From Streptomyces tardus (GTDB lineage: Bacteria; Actinomycetota; Actinomycetes; Streptomycetales; Streptomycetaceae): a stretch of DNA of 64,000 bases. Where the stretch lies: positions 3,868,722-3,932,721 of the forward strand of contig NZ_JAELVF020000001.1 in assembly GCF_018101125.2 (NCBI RefSeq), given 5' to 3'. Numbering within the stretch: the stretch's first letter is position 1; each line of letters opens with the position of its first letter. The translations under genes were made by a program, and so were the position numbers. Shown here in pieces: positions 1 to 8,082 of this stretch. The notes under the pieces were generated by a model. That model worked only from the letters and a program-made list of their open reading frames with translations, did not search any database and was not told the DNA's origin.

Positions 1-55
1 AACGTCTAGGGGTTGACGCAACGCCACGTCGCCTATCCGGCGAACGCGCACGTCA

Positions 56-89
56 CCAGGGGCCCGACTCTCCGGAGTCGGGCCCCTGG
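56..89. terminator. Perfect 15-bp inverted repeat, terminator-like
   Basis: A 15-bp arm at 56-70 pairs perfectly with 75-89 around a 4-nt loop. There is no T-run, as is usual for actinobacterial terminators. It probably ends a gene lying left of the window. Positions 1-55 hold no gene that I can support. Confidence 0.75.
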
Positions 90-232
90 CCGTTCCCGCG
101 CCGGGGGTTGAGCTGGTGCTGGGGCCGGGCTCCCGCTCGGCCCCGAGGTCCTGAACTTCAGATGTGGCGATCGGCGGTGCGCGCTCAGCACTCTCCGGGT
201 ATCGTGCCCGCCTGATTACTGGGGGTGGGTGC

Positions 233-3200
233 ATGGCCGCGCGTCCGACCGTTCGGCGTCCTCGCGATGCCGCGATCACGCGGTACTGGCGGGCCGTGGA
301 GATGTTCAGTCCACCCACCGTGGAAGCGGTGAACCACAGTGCCGGAGTACGCGCGGTCCAGTCGGGCCGGCCCCTCCCGTGGGAGGCGGACAGCCGGTTG
401 AAGCCCGCTCGCCGCAAGTGTGTGTGGCAGCACACCGTGTACTGCGGGATCTTCTCCATCGAGGCCGTGCGAGATCATCTCGCGGAGGTCTTTCAGGACA
501 CCGGCGGTGAGAACTACGACGGGAGGATCGGTGGCCACGGTGCTCTGCTGGCTTTCACCGTCAACGCCGAGGGCAAGCTGATCAAGGATTCGGTCACGGT
601 GTCGGCCTGCGGCTGGGCAGTAGGCCGCAGCGCTTCTCCCGGCCCCGGCGTCCCCACCTGGTTGGACGGTTTCCCTCAGGCGGAGGCGGACTGCTCCGAG
701 GTGCTGCTCGCGCTCGGCGACGGGAAGGTCGAGGTACGGGGCGGACGCTGTGAGCCGGGCGAGCAGAGCATGCTGCGGGTAGCGGGGAAGCTGGCGCTCG
801 ACGCAGTTCTGGACGGAGCGACCGCAGGACTTACCACTCTGGCGCGCGAGTCCGTGGGACGTCTTCTCTCCGGCACGCTCGGCGCTGCAGCGTCGGACGG
901 GGCAGGCAAGGCGACCGAGAGTTTGGCGCAGGGCGCCGTGGGCGCGTACGAGGAACGGCGGCAGGGTGCGGACGGCAGCGGTGCGGACGGCAGCGGTGTG
1001 GACGGCGCGGACGAAGGTGCAGAGGCAGGTGAGGAGGGCGCCGAATCTGCCGTTCGACCGCCGCCTGCTCTCGGCACCAAGCCGCTGACCGTGGCGGACC
1101 TTGCGGGCGTGACGAAATGGCTGGCGGACCAGCTCGGCGTCACCGCGATCCTGGACCCTGACACCGCGCGCATCAAGAGTTTCCAGGTCGGCGAGGCAAG
1201 GGCCGACGAGACGCCGCGACAGGACCTCCTCAACAGCTTCGTCGCCGACGACCTCGACCGCGTCACCGCGGCGCTCGTCGACGGCCAGGGCGGGGTGGTG
1301 CTGGAGCGGTACCTCACGCCGGACGACGAACTGGACCGCGCGAAGTGCGTGGACGTCCGAAACGAACCCGCGACAGTGCTGGCAGGCGTCGGGGCTCACG
1401 CGGTGCCGGCCGGTTCCTGGCCGTCCAGCCATCCACTCGCGCTCAGCCAGCAGTTCGCGGTGAATCAGATGCGCCAGGAACTGTTGACGGCCGACGGAAC
1501 CTTCTCGGTCAACGGGCCTCCCGGAACCGGCAAGACCACCCTGCTGCGGGACGTGGTGGCGGGGCTGGTGACCGACCGTGCCGCTCACCTCGCCCGACTG
1601 AGCTCCCCGGACGAGGCATTCACCGGTAAGTCGCACATGTACAGCGTGGACGGCCGCAGACATGCAGTTCACCAGCTTGCGAGCGCCTTGACCGGTTACG
1701 AGATGGTGGTGGCATCCGCCAACAACGGCGCCGTCGAGAACATCACGCAGGAGATTCCCGCACTGTCGGCCCTTCCCGAGGAGTGGCACGAGGAAGCGAG
1801 CTATCTGCGCGAACCGGCACTGTCCCTCTCGGAGGGCCGGCCGGTCTGGGGCGCGGTCGCAGCACGGCTGGGGCGGCGCTCGCACCGCACTGACTTCGTC
1901 GAACGCTTCTGGTGGGCCGATCCGAGCCGGGACAGGAATGCGCCGCCGAACGAGCCGCCGGCGCCGCGCGGGCTGCGCGCGGTGCTGGCCGATCCGACCC
2001 AGCGGCTGGACCGGAGTGGTTGGCAACAAGCCGTGGCCCGCTTCCGTGCCGCTGAACGCGAAGTGGAGCGACTGCGAGCGGAACGGGTCCGGGCGGCCAA
2101 CGAGCTGCATGGGCTCAGTGCACTCACCCGAGAGGTCGGGCAGGCAGAAGCAGCCGCGGCGAGAGCGGAGGCGCAACAGCCCGATGCCCAGAGCGCGTTG
2201 CAGTTCGCGCAGGACCTGGCAGGGCGTCTGTCGAGCCATGCCGACCGATGCTCGGTGGAGCTGAACGACCACGTTGCGCGCGTACCGGGCCTCGCCACCG
2301 GGATCTTCACTCTCGGGAGGGCCCACCGCGACTGGCACGCGCAGCAGCAGCGCCTCCTGCGAGTGGCTGACGCGGCCCGCTCGGAGTCGGATGAGGCCCG
2401 TCGCGCCTGCGCGGAGAAGCAGCAGGAGGTCGACCGCCTCGGAGCAGTGATCGAGCAGGCCGCAACCGCGCGTGCCCAACTGGCTGAGCGCCGCCGCCGT
2501 ATTGAGGCTGTACGTGCACGCTGGGGCAGCCACGTACCCGCGGTCGCGGACTACTCCGCCCACGCGGACAGGGCGGCGGAGGAGCGTCGGGAGCGGTCCG
2601 CCCCGTGGTCGGACGCTGAGTTCACCCGTGCTCGTGCCCGTCTCTTCGTCGAGGCACTGCGGCTGCACGAGGCGTTCCTGCTCGCGGGCGGAAAGAAGGT
2701 GCAGCAGAGCCTGGGCACAGCCATGCAGGTGGTCAAGGGAACAGCTCCGGCGGGGCTTTCGGCGGAAGGCGCCCGCGCGGCGTGGCAGTGGCTCTTCCTC
2801 ACCGTGCCCGTGGTGTCCACCACCTTCGCTTCCTACGACCGGATGTTCGCCGGTCTGGGTGCCGGTGCGCTCGGGTGGTTGTTCATCGACGAGGCCGGAC
2901 AAGCGGCGCCTCAGATGGCGGTGGGCGCCCTGTGGCGCACCCGGAAAGCCGTGGTGGTCGGCGACCCCAAGCAGCTGGAGCCTGTCGTGGTGCTCCCGTT
3001 CACGGCCCAGCAGCGGTTGCGCGCACACTACGAGGTGGCGGAGACCTGGGTGCCGAAGGGCACTTCCGTCCAGCAGCTGGTTGACCGCACGAACACCTGG
3101 GGCACGTGGCTTCCGGACACCTCCAGCGAAGAGGACGAGCTGTGGGTCGGAGCTCCGCTCCGCGTCCACAGGCGTTGCGACGACCCGATGTTCGCGGTCA

Positions 3201-3712
3201 GCAACGAGATCGCGTACGGCGGAATGATGGTCGACGGGGTCGGCGAGCAGGGGCGCGCGGACTTCACGGCGGCGAGTCGAAGTGTGTGGTGGCACGTCGC
3301 AGGCAGCGAGGCACGAGGGCACTGGGTTCCCGAGGAGGGGCGAGCGCTGAAAGAGGCGGTGGCACGGCTGCTGCGGAACGGCCTGCCGGACGACGAGTTG
3401 TTCGTACTGAGCCCCTTCCGGGCGGTGTCGGCGGAGGCGGTGAAACTGTTGCGGGGCACGGTCCCCCAGGACCGCATCGGGACAGTGCACACCGCGCAGG
3501 GCAAGGAGTCGGATGTGGTGATCCTGATCCTGGGAACGGCTCGCGACGCCGCAGCAAGCCGCAACTGGGCGTCCCAGAGCGCCAACCTGCTGAACGTCGC
3601 CGTCAGCAGGGCCAAGCGCCGTCTCATCGTGATCGGCGATCACGACGCCTGGAAGCGGCACCGGTTCTTCTCCACACTTGCGCGGGAGCTGCCGCAGTAT
3701 CGAACGGGTTAG
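233..3712 (+). CDS. Large superfamily-1 (Upf1/DNA2-like) AAA helicase
   Basis: 1159-residue protein with a split SF1 helicase core. Walker A GPPGTGKTT has its lysine near residue 434, the DEAG box lies near 886, GDPKQLEP near 911, and motif VI VAVSRAKRR near 1125. Between Walker A and the DEAG box lies about 300 residues rich in Ala, Arg and Glu that should form a long coiled coil (about 600-760). The first 400 residues match no domain I recognise and include a Gly/Asp/Ala-rich linker near 250-290. The ATG at 233 was chosen because a GGGGGTGGG ribosome-binding stretch precedes it; a longer frame opens at 164. It stands alone, with a 283-bp gap to the next gene. Family members act on RNA or DNA, and some Upf1-like helicases belong to phage-defence operons, but no partner gene is present, so the role is unknown. 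Confidence 0.85.
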   Translation: MAARPTVRRPRDAAITRYWRAVEMFSPPTVEAVNHSAGVRAVQSGRPLPWEADSRLKPARRKCVWQHTVYCGIFSIEAVRDHLAEVFQDTGGENYDGRIGGHGALLAFTVNAEGKLIKDSVTVSACGWAVGRSASPGPGVPTWLDGFPQAEADCSEVLLALGDGKVEVRGGRCEPGEQSMLRVAGKLALDAVLDGATAGLTTLARESVGRLLSGTLGAAASDGAGKATESLAQGAVGAYEERRQGADGSGADGSGVDGADEGAEAGEEGAESAVRPPPALGTKPLTVADLAGVTKWLADQLGVTAILDPDTARIKSFQVGEARADETPRQDLLNSFVADDLDRVTAALVDGQGGVVLERYLTPDDELDRAKCVDVRNEPATVLAGVGAHAVPAGSWPSSHPLALSQQFAVNQMRQELLTADGTFSVNGPPGTGKTTLLRDVVAGLVTDRAAHLARLSSPDEAFTGKSHMYSVDGRRHAVHQLASALTGYEMVVASANNGAVENITQEIPALSALPEEWHEEASYLREPALSLSEGRPVWGAVAARLGRRSHRTDFVERFWWADPSRDRNAPPNEPPAPRGLRAVLADPTQRLDRSGWQQAVARFRAAEREVERLRAERVRAANELHGLSALTREVGQAEAAAARAEAQQPDAQSALQFAQDLAGRLSSHADRCSVELNDHVARVPGLATGIFTLGRAHRDWHAQQQRLLRVADAARSESDEARRACAEKQQEVDRLGAVIEQAATARAQLAERRRRIEAVRARWGSHVPAVADYSAHADRAAEERRERSAPWSDAEFTRARARLFVEALRLHEAFLLAGGKKVQQSLGTAMQVVKGTAPAGLSAEGARAAWQWLFLTVPVVSTTFASYDRMFAGLGAGALGWLFIDEAGQAAPQMAVGALWRTRKAVVVGDPKQLEPVVVLPFTAQQRLRAHYEVAETWVPKGTSVQQLVDRTNTWGTWLPDTSSEEDELWVGAPLRVHRRCDDPMFAVSNEIAYGGMMVDGVGEQGRADFTAASRSVWWHVAGSEARGHWVPEEGRALKEAVARLLRNGLPDDELFVLSPFRAVSAEAVKLLRGTVPQDRIGTVHTAQGKESDVVILILGTARDAAASRNWASQSANLLNVAVSRAKRRLIVIGDHDAWKRHRFFSTLARELPQYRTG

Positions 3713-3929
3713 ACCTCCACCGTCCGGTCGCCACTGCCGACTCGGCACGTCACCGACCCCGAGATGTCGGACTGGAGTGTTCGTGAGCTCGTCACGGTCT
3801 CGGCTGCGCCCGGGAGGTCGCGTCTTGAGGCCGGGAGGTGCTGATGCCGACCGGGACAAGGTGGTGGGTGGTGTGGCTGTGGGGGTGGGTGAGGGGTGAA
3901 CAGGGGCGGCGCGCATGGGGTTTGGCCAG

Positions 3930-3952
3930 TACGATGCGGCTTGTCGCTCGTA
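3930..3952. promoter_or_regulatory. Possible BlaI-type operator dyad
   Basis: TACGA at 3930-3934 and TCGTA at 3948-3952 form a dyad with a 13-bp centre, about 45 bp before the likely start of the BlaI-family repressor. BlaI/MecI proteins usually repress their own promoter at TACA/TGTA-type dyads, so the position fits, but the half-sites are short and only partly match. Confidence 0.25.
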
Positions 3953-3995
3953 CGGGTTGGTTGGGGCGGTGGGACGGGAAGGTGGCCGCGGCGTG

Positions 3996-4388
3996 GTGGA
4001 CGGCACGGGGAACGAGAGAGCGGGCGGGCGCAGGCGTCAGGGCGAGTTGGAGACGCAGGTGTTGTCGGTGCTCGGTTCGGCGCCGGGGCCGGTGACGGCC
4101 GGCTGGGTGCAGGAGCAGCTCGGCGGCGATCTGGCGTACACCACGGTCATGACGATCCTGACCAGGCTGTACGCGAAGCGGGCGGTGTCGCGTTCCAGGG
4201 TCGGCCGGTCCTTCGAGTGGACGCCGGTGGCGGACGGGGCCGGTCTGGTGGCGATGCGGATGCGCAAGCTGCTCGACAACCAGGAGGACCGCGGCGCGGT
4301 GCTCTCCAGCTTCGTGTCCTCGCTCTCCACTCACGACGAACAGCTTCTGCGCTCCCTCCTCTGTGAAGCCGACGATCCGGAGCGGTGA
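3996..4388 (+). CDS. BlaI/MecI-family transcriptional repressor
   Basis: About 130 residues. The winged-helix domain begins at GELETQVLSVL and carries the typical recognition segment AYTTVMTILTRLYAKRAV; the C-terminal part (LLDNQEDRGAVLSSFVSSLS) matches the dimerisation/cleavage region of BlaI-type repressors. The frame is open back to 3915, but homologs I remember begin about ten residues before the GELE motif, so GTG 3996 (or 3993) is preferred. It lies 3 bp before an M56 peptidase gene, the usual BlaI-BlaR1-type pair: the peptidase is expected to relieve repression upon an envelope signal. The Streptomyces versions lack a penicillin-sensor domain, so beta-lactam sensing should not be assumed. 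Confidence 0.88.
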   Translation: MDGTGNERAGGRRRQGELETQVLSVLGSAPGPVTAGWVQEQLGGDLAYTTVMTILTRLYAKRAVSRSRVGRSFEWTPVADGAGLVAMRMRKLLDNQEDRGAVLSSFVSSLSTHDEQLLRSLLCEADDPER

Positions 4389-4391
4389 TCG

Positions 4392-5324
4392 ATGGGCGTC
4401 TTCGTCTACCTGCCTCTGATCCTGCCGTTGACCGCCCTGCCGGTCGCACGGATCGCCGCGCAGCATCTGCATCCGCGCAACGCCGCGTTGCTGCTGACCT
4501 GGGTGGGCGCGACCCTCGCCTCGTGCAGCACGTTGTGCCTCGGGCTCGTGATGGTCGTCGGTACGGCGCAGCTGCCGGGCAGTCCGCTGCCCGCCAGTTG
4601 GTCCGACGACGAGGTGCGGGAGGCCGTGCCGTACGACGAGGTGGCGGGCAAGCTGTCGATCGTTGCTCTCGCCGTCGTGTTCGCGACGTGTGCGCTGACG
4701 CTGGGGCGGCACTTCGGCTTCCGCGTACGTGCCCATCGGGCGTTGGCCGCGCATCCGGGCGGCTCGGAGGTTGCCGTGCTCGCCGACGAGGTGCCGTACG
4801 CGTACGCCCTGCCGGGCTCTCCCGGCCGGGTGCTGGTCTCCACGGGAATGCTGAACGGGCTCAACGAGGCGGAGCGGGGTGCGCTGCTCGCCCATGAGCG
4901 TGCCCATCTGGCCGGGAAGCACCACCGGTTGCTGCTGACGGTTCAGCTCGCCGGTTGTGCCAACCCGCTGCTGCGTCCGCTCCGTTCGGCGGTGGGTTAC
5001 TGCACGGAGCGCTGGGCCGACGAGGAAGCCGCCCGGGTGACCGGGGACCGTCGTACGACGGCCCGTGCGGTCGGCAGGGCGGCGCTGATCTCCCGCCGCG
5101 CGGAGGTACCCGGTCTGGCCGCCTTCGCCGAGGCCGGCCCGGTGCCGCGTCGGGTTGCCGCGCTGCTGGGGCCCGTTCCGTCGGCCGGTGGCTGGCCGCC
5201 GGCGCTCACCACCGCAGGCCTTGCCGCGCTCGTCGCCGCAGCGGGTACGGCCGCGTCCACGCTCTCCGCGCTCAACGCGGCGATCGCGCTGTTTCTCGTT
5301 CTGGAGTCCGCCACTTACGGGTGA
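4392..5324 (+). CDS. M56-family membrane zinc metallopeptidase (BlaR1-like)
   Basis: 310 residues. Hydrophobic helices at the N terminus (about 5-22, 35-60 and 88-105) are followed by a cytosolic peptidase domain with the zinc motif HERAH at residues 168-172 (AHERAHLAGKHH), then a Glu-rich third-ligand region (RWADEEAA) and a C-terminal hydrophobic segment (about 275-305). BlaR1-type proteins cleave, or trigger cleavage of, the cognate BlaI repressor. The gene starts 3 bp after the BlaI-family gene, so they form one operon. No extracellular penicillin-binding domain is present, which makes this the short actinobacterial type with an unknown signal. It converges on the Spo0M-like gene. Confidence 0.88.
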   Translation: MGVFVYLPLILPLTALPVARIAAQHLHPRNAALLLTWVGATLASCSTLCLGLVMVVGTAQLPGSPLPASWSDDEVREAVPYDEVAGKLSIVALAVVFATCALTLGRHFGFRVRAHRALAAHPGGSEVAVLADEVPYAYALPGSPGRVLVSTGMLNGLNEAERGALLAHERAHLAGKHHRLLLTVQLAGCANPLLRPLRSAVGYCTERWADEEAARVTGDRRTTARAVGRAALISRRAEVPGLAAFAEAGPVPRRVAALLGPVPSAGGWPPALTTAGLAALVAAAGTAASTLSALNAAIALFLVLESATYG

Positions 5325-5678
5325 GGCGGCCTCCGGGGGACGTCACCAACCGGAGCCTCTGCTTGCGGCTGACGCCACCTGCCGGGGACTCCGTTTCCCC
5401 GTTTTGTGTCCGCCGCCTGTCGTCGCGTCGGTTGTGGTCGAGGCGACCGTGCTTCCTCGGGGAGCGGGGCCCCCGATCCGCACGGCCGCGGGTGGTGCTC
5501 GGCGCGGGCGTACCGGTCGGGCATGCCTGTGGCCGTGCCGGTGGGCCTGCGGCGGTGCAGCGCCACAGGCCCACGGTTTCTCCGTCGCGAACTGTCGCAC
5601 GCAGCTCTGGCGCACGCAGTTCGCGTGCGCCACGGGCGCTGCCCTCATGTGCCCGGAGGGCGGCGGGTTTCGGGGTGC
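5325..5678. other. Convergent intergenic region with structured repeats
   Basis: 354 bp between two convergent genes without a credible gene; open frames here have no ribosome-binding site or recognisable protein. It contains the terminator hairpin at 5541-5574 and two mutually exclusive hairpins at 5587-5641. Confidence 0.6.
5541..5574. terminator. Bidirectional terminator-like hairpin
   Basis: GTGGGCCTG (5541-5549) pairs with CAGGCCCAC (5566-5574), and an inner GGCG/CGCC stem extends it, leaving a 6-nt loop. It sits between convergent genes and is followed by GGTTTCTC. Confidence 0.7.
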
Positions 5679-6653
5679 TCAGCCCTCGTCGTCGTCCTCG
5701 AAGGCGTCGCCCACCTCGTCGATGACCTCGGCGGCGACCAGACCGCCGACCACGCCGACGGCCAGACCTGCCGCACCGGCCGCGACCATGGTTCCCATGC
5801 CCGGACCGGAGCGCTGCCCGCCTTCGACGTGGTGCTGTTCGCCGTACTCGTGGCCGTGGGGAGCGGGGGATGTGTGCACGCCCTGGCCCGCGACCAACTG
5901 GCGCACCCAGCCTTCGACTTCGGCGTTCCAGTCGTGCTCCTCGACGCCTTCGTGGCTGACGGTGAAGCGGTTGACGGCGTCGTGGCCGCCGGAGAAGAGA
6001 CCGCCGCGCTTGTCCGCCTCGAGCACCACCTCCATACCGCCCGGGTTGGCCAGGAAGGTGACCTCGACCTCGCGCATCGCGTGCGCGTACTGCGGGGCCG
6101 GCGTCAGCTCGACCTCCTGGTAGAACGGCAGTTGCTGCCCGGTGCCGCCGATGTGCCCGTACTCCAGGTCCGCCGACTTGAAGTCGAAGCCGAGCCGGCC
6201 GAACGCCTCCAGGACGGCCTGCTGCACGGGCAGCGGTCGTACGGTCAGCGGGTCCAGATCGCCCTTGTCCTTGCTGCCCGAGACGGCGAGTTCGCTGCGT
6301 ACGCCCAGCACCACGCCGAGCGGCTGGCCGTGGATCTCGGTGACCGGCGTCTCCCAGGGCACCGCCACCTCGAAGGGGATGCTTCGGCGTTCGCCCTCGG
6401 CCAGCCGGAAGCCGCCCCCGACGGTGAAGCGTTCGAAGGAGACCGTTCCTTCGGTCTCGCCGCCGTCGTGCTCCGCCTCGACGCGGGCGACGAGCTCCAG
6501 GGTGATCTGCTCGATGTCGTAGTCGGCTTTCCCGCCGACGAGATGGACCTGTCCGTGCAGCGTTCCGCCGGGCAGGACCGGGCCGCCTTCCAGGACCGTG
6601 TCCAGGGTGGGGCCGCCCACGCCGAGCGACCCGAGCAGCTTCTTGAACACCAT
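5679..6653 (-). CDS. Spo0M-like sporulation-control protein
   Basis: 324 residues beginning MVFKKLLGSLGVGGPTLDT, the typical start of Spo0M family proteins, which have an arrestin-like fold. The core runs through LVGGKADYDIEQITLEL, the Gly-rich middle, and a C-terminal region with DKRGGLFSGGHDAVNRFTV; it ends in a hydrophobic Ala/Gly/Val segment and an acidic tail (EDDDEG). Spo0M in Bacillus negatively influences sporulation; in Streptomyces the family has no firmly established role that I know. ATG 6653 is chosen over an upstream ATG at 6707 because GAAGGAG lies at a good distance before it. It is followed on the same strand by nothing and converges on the M56 gene. Confidence 0.9.
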   Translation of the reverse strand: MVFKKLLGSLGVGGPTLDTVLEGGPVLPGGTLHGQVHLVGGKADYDIEQITLELVARVEAEHDGGETEGTVSFERFTVGGGFRLAEGERRSIPFEVAVPWETPVTEIHGQPLGVVLGVRSELAVSGSKDKGDLDPLTVRPLPVQQAVLEAFGRLGFDFKSADLEYGHIGGTGQQLPFYQEVELTPAPQYAHAMREVEVTFLANPGGMEVVLEADKRGGLFSGGHDAVNRFTVSHEGVEEHDWNAEVEGWVRQLVAGQGVHTSPAPHGHEYGEQHHVEGGQRSGPGMGTMVAAGAAGLAVGVVGGLVAAEVIDEVGDAFEDDDEG

Positions 6654-6739
6654 GGTGGCGTTCTCTCCTTCAGATGTTGAGTGGTGGTTCGAGTCGTGGG
6701 TTGCCACACCCCAGAGAGTGGCAACCCACCGGTTCGTGC

Positions 6740-6961
6740 CTACTTGGCCGTCGCGTCCAGTGCCGCCAGGGCCTGCGCCCAGCGGACGTACTTCAGCTCG
6801 GCGAAGTCGCGAACGGTCTTGATGCCGAAAGCCTCCTGGAGTAATTCGCCGTCACGGTCCGAGACGCCCTTGAGGGCTCCGACCGGGGCGTCGAGAATCT
6901 CCGGGAGACTCTTGTCCGCCCATGCCTTGTCCAGCACTTTGGCCAGGTCGATCGAGGCCAT
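6740..6961 (-). CDS. Small conserved actinobacterial helical protein
   Basis: 73 residues beginning MASIDLAKVLDKAWADKSL, with two helix-hairpin-helix-like stretches (LKGVSDRDGELLQEAFGI and VRDFAELKYVRWAQALAAL). This resembles a widespread hypothetical Streptomyces protein; its pattern of helical elements recalls nucleic-acid-binding HhH folds, but no function is known to me. ATG 6961 has AGGAGGA just upstream; a longer frame to 7027 lacks support. It lies 86 bp upstream of the Spo0M-like gene on the same strand and may be co-transcribed. Confidence 0.8.
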   Translation of the reverse strand: MASIDLAKVLDKAWADKSLPEILDAPVGALKGVSDRDGELLQEAFGIKTVRDFAELKYVRWAQALAALDATAK

Positions 6962-7339
6962 GAAGTCCTCCTGTGAGGGGAGTGGTGGGTGGTTCCTGTC
7001 ACGTGATCTACATGCGTGTAGAAGCATAGGTCGCGATCAACTGCCCCGGTCGCTTCCCGGGGTTGCTCGCGGGAATTGTCTGAAACTGTGCGGGAGGAAG
7101 CGGGTTCTGCTCTGTGCGGCCGGTCATCCGAGAGCCTGACGTGACGTCACATGACGTAAGGGGCCCGGGACTTAGTGCTTCGGCGACAGCCTGCCGGACC
7201 ACCGCGCGCCGTCGGCGTAGCGTCAGCGCCCGCAGGCCGACCCACGCCGGGTGAACGTCGGTTCCGGCACCGTGGTGAGCTCGCAGTCGGCGCGTCCGCG
7301 TACGTCCTCGGCGCAGCGCTCGGCCTCCGGGGCACGACC
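6962..7339. other. Intergenic region upstream of the TetR remnant
   Basis: About 380 bp between the small minus-strand gene and the TetR remnant. It should hold the promoter of the minus-strand gene and contains a GTGACGTCAC palindrome at 7141-7150. From about 7180 the base composition looks coding in the plus direction but no protein family was recognised. Confidence 0.5.
7138..7157. promoter_or_regulatory. Possible operator: palindrome GTGACGTCAC
   Basis: A perfect 10-bp palindrome at 7141-7150 is embedded in three overlapping TGACGT/ACGTCA words. It lies about 200 bp before the TetR remnant. TetR-family operators are often such dyads, but nothing ties this site to a particular protein. 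Confidence 0.3.
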
Positions 7340-8048
7340 CGTGGAAGCGCCGACCAGGATGCGCTGCGGGGACGGATGCTGCGGGCCGCCGTCGAAGCGC
7401 CCGACGCCGACGGCCTCCAGGCGCTGACGATGCGACGAGCTGCTGATACAGAGGGCCGACCTGGTCTTCGGCGATCTGGTGCTGCCCGAGGGCGGTCAGC
7501 CGGGCTGGCGCGCCAAGCTCGAACTCGCCGCCCGCGAGCAGTGGCGGCTCTGCCGAAGGCATCTGTGGCTGGCGCAGGTGGTCTCGTTCACGCGTCCCGT
7601 GCTGGCCCCGAACATGATGGCCCACACCGAATGGACCCTCCGCGCGCTGGACGGGCTCGATCTGCCCATGGACGTACGGCTTCAGGAGACGCTGACCCTG
7701 TACGCGCTCGTCGTCACCATCGGGCTGTCCAAGGCCGACGAGGTGCAGGCCGAGCGGAGCACCGGGCTGACGCTCAACCGCTGGTCGGAGAGCCAGCGTT
7801 CGCGTCGCAGGGAGCTGTTGGCGACCGGGAGGTTTCCGCTGCTCTCCACCTTCTCGGAGGACACCGCGCCCGATCTCGACGTCTTGTTCGAGTACGGCCT
7901 GGCCCGTCATCTCGACGGGTTCGCCGCCCTGATCGACGCCCACGAGCGGAGTGCGGCCGAGACCGTCCGGCCGCGGGCGTGGCCCGCCCCGGGCATCGGC
8001 CGACGGCCGGCGACCGGCAGCGACGGCGGGCCACCGGCGGGCGGCTAG
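7340..8048 (+). pseudogene. TetR/AcrR regulator, frameshifted, DNA-recognition helix deleted
   Basis: From 7479 to 8048 one frame encodes a clear TetR C-terminal ligand-binding domain (WRAKLELAAREQWRLCRRH ... WTLRALDGLDLPMD). Upstream in that frame KDELL-like residues (DELLIQRADLVFGDL) begin at about 7434, but a stop TGA at 7425-7427 closes the frame. The preceding part of the helix-turn-helix (MLRAAVEAPDADGLQALTMRR) is in another frame and ends exactly there. In intact relatives 25-30 residues, including the turn and recognition helix, separate ALTMRR from DELL; here they are missing. The protein cannot bind DNA in the usual way. No start codon with a ribosome-binding site was found for the N-terminal part. 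It ends 34 bp before the AviRb-type gene. Confidence 0.75.
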
Positions 8049-8082
8049 GGTTTCGGTGAGTCGGCGAGTGCGGGGAGAGCAA

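Noticed and set aside
1..233. tRNA-based integration site at the left end next to the helicase
   Set aside because: The inverted repeat at 56-89 is a simple terminator; no tRNA cloverleaf, CCA-type end, integrase or direct repeat could be identified.
185..4006. 1273-codon open frame on the minus strand, opposite the helicase
   Set aside because: It is a mirror of high-GC codon bias: no start with a ribosome-binding site, random His/Arg/Pro-rich protein, and a well-formed helicase on the other strand.
7147..7335. 62-codon minus-strand frame beside the TetR remnant
   Set aside because: No start signal and no recognisable protein; coding bias there is weak on both strands.
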